Assembly: GCF_000350225.1 (NCBI RefSeq)
Contig: NW_005178626.1
Coordinates: 1 to 20,551 of the forward strand
Source: Chondrus crispus
Lineage: Eukaryota > Rhodophyta > Florideophyceae > Gigartinales > Gigartinaceae
DNA: 20,551 nt
Reading direction: 5' to 3'
Shown here: positions 17,790-20,551 of the stretch, one piece after another
Numbering within the stretch: the first letter of the stretch is position 1
Layout: each line of letters begins with the position of its first letter
Notes under the pieces: generated by a model
The model's input: only the letters and a program-made list of their open reading frames with translations
Told to the model about the DNA's origin: nothing
Database searches by the model: none
Program-made: the position numbers and the translations under genes

Positions 17790-17811
17790 GGGGGGGGGGG
17801 GGGGGGGGGGG
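17790..17811 (+). repeat. 22-base G homopolymer
   Basis: An uninterrupted run of 22 G, preceded by GTGGGGGGTGCGT. It could form a G-quadruplex, or its length could be an assembly artefact. It lies just upstream of the RING exon, in or near its inferred intron or promoter. Confidence 0.85.
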
Positions 17812-17878
17812 CCATGTGCTGGCGGGCCACGATTTTTTTTTGGCTGGCGATCGGTCGCTCCCACTCGATGCTTGATTT

Positions 17879-17894
17879 TACGGCGCTCGCCGTA
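17879..17894. repeat. Hairpin TACGGCG-CT-CGCCGTA
   Basis: Perfect 7-bp inverted arms with a 2-bp loop, GC-rich and close to a T9 run (about 17833-17841). Possible cruciform or binding site; no function assigned. Confidence 0.45.
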
Positions 17895-18382
17895 GCATTC
17901 TTTCGCTGTCGCCGCGGTCTTGTTGTACGATACCTGTACTGGTAAACAAATGCAGCACGCTTTCCCTACTCGCGCTCTCCCCGCATTCCTGGCCAGCTCT
18001 CATGCACTCAAAAATAAACTCCCGGTATCCTTCGCAACCTCTCCCAGCACACCAGCGAACGAACTTCGCTTGGCGGCACCGACCAGGGCTGCCGAATGCA
18101 CCTCCATGCCTCCATGCATCACTCACCGCCGCACCCATTCCCGTCTCAGGCTGTGCGTTCGCACGTATCATTCAACCGCAGGACCAATTGGCCTAACGTT
18201 CACGTAGGCCGAGTTGTGTACGACCAAGTCGCCTCATCGGTCATCCATCGCCCAACTTATTCCGCGTGCATCATGATGGACGTGATGAGATGAGAACCCG
18301 TCACAGTTTTGCTCTTCCAAATTGCGTGGCCTACTCCGCTACGAAGCGTCACCCCTCCCTCGTTGCTTTTCCTGTTCACGAG

Positions 18383-18389
18383 TATAAAG
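18383..18389 (+). promoter_or_regulatory. TATA box of the BAR-like gene
   Basis: TATAAAG lies 92 bp upstream of the ATG at 18482. A start of transcription about 30 bp downstream would leave a pyrimidine-rich 5' leader of about 65-70 nt. The position and the match to TATAAA support the call. Confidence 0.5.
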
Positions 18390-18481
18390 CTTGCTGCCTC
18401 CGACCACCCAGCCTCTACACCCCTCTTCCTATCTAGCCCCCTTGGCGGCGCGACTTCCTGCTCCCCCCGCCCCCCCACCAA

Positions 18482-19393
18482 ATGGACTCCCCCAGCCGCA
18501 AGTCAAGCAGCCCGCTGGGCCTGAGTGTGGTGCACACGGTCAAACTTGCGCTCTACGGCATGGGCGACAAGACGGTGCTCGCGACGGATCAGCAGCTGCG
18601 AGAGGCTGGGCAGGAGATCGAGAAGCTGCAGCGGTGGTTCCCGCAACTGCAGGTGTCGGTGGAGGAAAACGACAAGACGTGGCGTGCGCTCAGCCACAAC
18701 CTGTGCTCGGTGGCGGCGCACGCGCTCGAGCTGTACGACGCGGACCACCCCAACCGGTACATGGCCGACCACCTACACGCGGCGGGCAAGTCTGTGCGGG
18801 CGCCGTCCGGCGAGCACGCGCTGTGCGCCGAGCGCAAGCGGGCGACGGCGGAGCTCCGCGCGTTCAACGAGCGGATCCGCGGGGCGCGGGCGCTGCACTC
18901 GGAGTGCGTGGCGGCGCTCAAGGAGCGCGAGTACTACAGCGCCAAGGTGGAGGCGATGCGGGTGAACGAGGGGCGCAAGAAGAAGGTGAGCGAGCGCGAG
19001 GTGGACCGGCGGCTGCGCAACGAGATGAAGCTCTCCGAGACGGAGGCGGCGGTGCGGTACGGGTGGCAGCGGCTCGCGGACGAGGTGCGCGACGTGGAGG
19101 CGTGCAAGGGCGACGTGCTCGAGCTGGTGGTGCTGGCGTTCGTGCGGACGCAGGACTACTACTTTGGGCGCAACCCCATGGGCCCGACGCTGGCCGTGTT
19201 CCGCCGCAGGCCGGCGTGGAAGAGGCTGAGCGGGTGCGCGTTGAAGGAGGGCGCGCATCGCAGGACCGCGTGCGGCGACCGCGATGGGGCGACGGCGCCG
19301 CCGCCGAGCGAGGTGAACGACGACGCGCAGAGGAGGCATAGGTCTGCAGGGCCCAGGCTGTTCTCCAGAGTGTCGGCCAGGACGGGGACGTGA
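18482..19393 (+). CDS. BAR-domain-like coiled-coil protein
   Basis: 303 residues, very GC-rich. Residues about 37-230 are nearly all helical, with long charged helices. KEREYYSAKVEAMR (147-160) followed by KKKVSEREVDRRLRNEMKLS (166-185) resembles the second BAR helix, where a YxxK-type stretch is followed by basic residues. DVLELVVLAFVRTQDYYFGR (211-230) resembles the end of the third helix (FxxxQxxYF). BAR domains form crescent dimers that sense or shape curved membranes in endocytosis and trafficking. The tail (about 250-303) is basic, Arg/Ser/Ala-rich and probably disordered. No SH3 domain follows. It starts in a CAAATGG context after a TATA-bearing promoter. Overlapping frames of similar length here are Ala/Gly/Arg-rich shadows. 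The BAR call rests on pattern only. Confidence 0.6.
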   Translation: MDSPSRKSSSPLGLSVVHTVKLALYGMGDKTVLATDQQLREAGQEIEKLQRWFPQLQVSVEENDKTWRALSHNLCSVAAHALELYDADHPNRYMADHLHAAGKSVRAPSGEHALCAERKRATAELRAFNERIRGARALHSECVAALKEREYYSAKVEAMRVNEGRKKKVSEREVDRRLRNEMKLSETEAAVRYGWQRLADEVRDVEACKGDVLELVVLAFVRTQDYYFGRNPMGPTLAVFRRRPAWKRLSGCALKEGAHRRTACGDRDGATAPPPSEVNDDAQRRHRSAGPRLFSRVSARTGT

Positions 19394-19425
19394 GGCGGCG
19401 CCATGTGCGCCTCGCAGGCGGCTGC

Positions 19426-19484
19426 GCGGAGGCAGTGCGGAGGCAGCGCAGAGGCAGCGCGGAGATCGCGCGGAGGTAGCGCGG
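19426..19484 (+). repeat. 11-bp minisatellite, about five copies
   Basis: Tandem units begin at 19426, 19437, 19448, 19459 and 19470, with consensus GCGGAGGCAGC and a partial sixth unit GCGG. Copies differ at one to four bases. The array starts 32 nt after the stop codon of the BAR-like gene, so it lies in its 3' untranslated region. Confidence 0.8.
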
Positions 19485-19571
19485 CTTCCGTCAAGTTGCG
19501 CGGACTTACAGTAGAAGCGGGACCGTTACGCAGCAGTACAGTAGGTAGTGACATACAGTGGGCGAATTTGA

Positions 19572-19577
19572 AATAAA
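19572..19577 (+). terminator. Candidate polyadenylation signal AATAAA
   Basis: AATAAA lies 178 nt after the stop codon of the BAR-like gene, immediately before a TACAGTACAGT heptamer cluster. Position and hexamer match fit a poly(A) signal. Confidence 0.4.
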
Positions 19578-19782
19578 TACAGTACAGTCATTGAAAAGCA
19601 GTGACCACGCGATTCCTGTCTGGTACACGTGCGAGTCCGACGTCAGCAATAGTGCACTGGGTGCAAATCTATAAAATGAGCACCGTGCAGGTGTGTAGCA
19701 TTGTTGAAAACAGACTGGCCCGAGTGCGGATACGTGGCTAGGTGACCGCCGTGTCTCGCGTATGCCGCCCTGTTAGAGAATG

Positions 19783-19800
19783 CAGTAAAGTACTTTACTG
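19783..19800. repeat. 18-bp perfect palindrome CAGTAAAGTACTTTACTG
   Basis: The two 9-bp halves are exact reverse complements with no spacer. Its right end overlaps a TACTGTA heptamer (19796-19802), linking it to the dispersed heptamer family. Confidence 0.55.
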
Positions 19801-20114
19801 TAGCACGGTACGATACGCATCTGTGCGTTGGCTACGGCAAGCACAGCCGCTGATGGGAGTAGGGGGCCCCCCCGGCTCCGTTCCTCTCCGCGCAGTGCTC
19901 CGCTCAACGGAGGGGTGCGGTCAGTGACGGGGCGACGCGATAATTAAGAATTCGCCTTGGCATTCCAGCGAAACCTAAAACGTGCACGGGCCTAAAAGCA
20001 AGATTTGAATATCGGAGGTCGACGAGGACGGCGTGATTGGAAGGACTCACACTGCTGGATCTCAAGAGAAGAAAAATTTGTGATGGACTGCTCTCCCAAT
20101 CCTTACGCCTTCGT

Positions 20115-20265
20115 GTACTGTACTTGTACCCCCTCCTTACCTTGCGGGGGACTCATGGATCAAAGCTTGATCATCAAACACCCCATCAAACAGGCATGGG
20201 ACAATGCAGTACTGTACTGTACCCTGCTTACCTTAAGGGGAGCGCCTGGATCAAACAGGCATGGG
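20115..20265 (+). repeat. Imperfect tandem duplication
   Basis: GTACTGTACT(T)GTACCC...CTTACCTT begins at 20115 and again at 20209. The 16-mer ATCAAACAGGCATGGG occurs exactly at 20185-20200 and 20250-20265. The offsets differ (94 and 65 bp), so the second copy has lost about 29 bp. Both copies start with TACTGTA heptamers. Confidence 0.7.
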
Positions 20266-20490
20266 GCCAGGCAGTGCGCTAAGCGGGCGGCAAGCCCTAA
20301 TGAGGCGCGGAGCGTGTAGGCCGCAGTTTCAGTGCTGCGGTTGGCGAAGGCGATGCGTAGTGTTTCTGCGCGGGGCAGGAAACGCGCTGTAAGCGTGCGC
20401 GATGACAGCCGTCGGGGCAGGGCGGCGGTTCGGGCATGCCTGTGTGGGGGCGGAGCGACTCGCGCCGCGCTGTGGGTATCCTAGCGCAGC

Positions 20491-20521
20491 GGGGGGGGGG
20501 AGAACCCGGGGGGGGGGGGGG
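20491..20521 (+). repeat. Two G runs near the window end
   Basis: G10 at 20491-20500 and G14 at 20508-20521, separated by AGAACCC. They could form a G-quadruplex or mark unstable, hard-to-sequence DNA. Confidence 0.8.
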
Positions 20522-20551
20522 TTTTAAAATCTTGCCTACGACCCCCTATTC

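Larger units (their letters stand above)
17712..18481. other. Divergent intergenic region between RING and BAR-like genes
   Basis: It probably holds the missing 5' exon or exons and the promoter of the minus-strand RING gene, plus the promoter of the plus-strand BAR-like gene. It contains a 22-base G run, a GC-rich hairpin and a TATA box. A good minus-strand donor (GGTGAGT) lies at 18127-18121, but joining it to the RING acceptor would not recreate the expected Cys codon. Confidence 0.45.
19394..20551. other. Gene-free right end with repeats
   Basis: No gene is recognised. It contains the 3' flank of the BAR-like gene, an 11-bp minisatellite, a candidate polyadenylation signal, seven TACTGTA/TACAGTA heptamers (19507, 19537, 19578, 19796, 20116, 20210, 20215), an 18-bp palindrome, an imperfect duplication and two G runs. 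Confidence 0.5.

Noticed and set aside
18391..19341. A 316-codon plus-strand frame overlapping the BAR-like gene
   Set aside because: It is Ala/Gly/Arg-rich with no family features, as expected for a shadow frame in very GC-rich DNA. The 303-codon frame has a better start, a TATA box and a plausible helical fold.
1..20551. CRISPR arrays, rRNA or tRNA genes
   Set aside because: No regularly spaced direct repeats, rRNA-like stretches or tRNA B-box with a matching cloverleaf were seen on either strand.

Overview
This is nuclear DNA from a eukaryote. It encodes an MCM5 replicative helicase, two half-size ABCA-type ABC transporters, a VMA21-like V-ATPase assembly factor, a TrmO-type tRNA methyltransferase, a RING-finger protein and a BAR-like protein. 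One GTATGT...AG intron can be placed. Most genes are intronless, and they sit between multi-kilobase gene-free stretches with small repeats. The half-size ABCA proteins resemble the plant/algal ATH type. I lean towards a red alga or another gene-compact alga or protist, but that is inference with low confidence.

Layout. 1-4056 is AT-richer and holds no recognisable gene. It contains a 471-bp element with 12-bp terminal inverted repeats (961-1431) and many TACTGTA/TACAGTA heptamers. MCM5 is on the minus strand at 4057-6534, with a back-to-back E2F-like pair about 380 bp upstream of its ATG. 6535-8248 is otherwise gene-free. A minus-strand ABCA half-transporter (8249-11133, one intron) and a plus-strand one (12777-15383, intronless) diverge from a 1.6-kb intergenic region. 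Then come three minus-strand genes in a GC-rich block: a RING protein (17382-17711, 5' end unresolved), VMA21-like (16707-17015) and TrmO (15567-16691). VMA21 and TrmO share a reading frame and are separated only by one TAG and five codons. A plus-strand BAR-like gene (18482-19393) follows, with a TATA box. The last 1.1 kb is gene-free and carries an 11-bp minisatellite, an 18-bp palindrome, an imperfect duplication and long G runs.

How the genes relate. MCM5 is a DNA-replication gene and its E2F-like pair fits G1/S control. The two divergent half-transporters could be partners in one heterodimer. VMA21 (ER assembly of the V-ATPase) and TrmO (t6A37 methylation of tRNA) have no known functional link, so their in-frame packing is the oddest gene arrangement here. 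The strongest unexplained signal is the TACTGTA/TACAGTA heptamer: 22 copies by eye against roughly 2.5 expected, all outside the called genes. No CRISPR array, rRNA or tRNA gene was seen.
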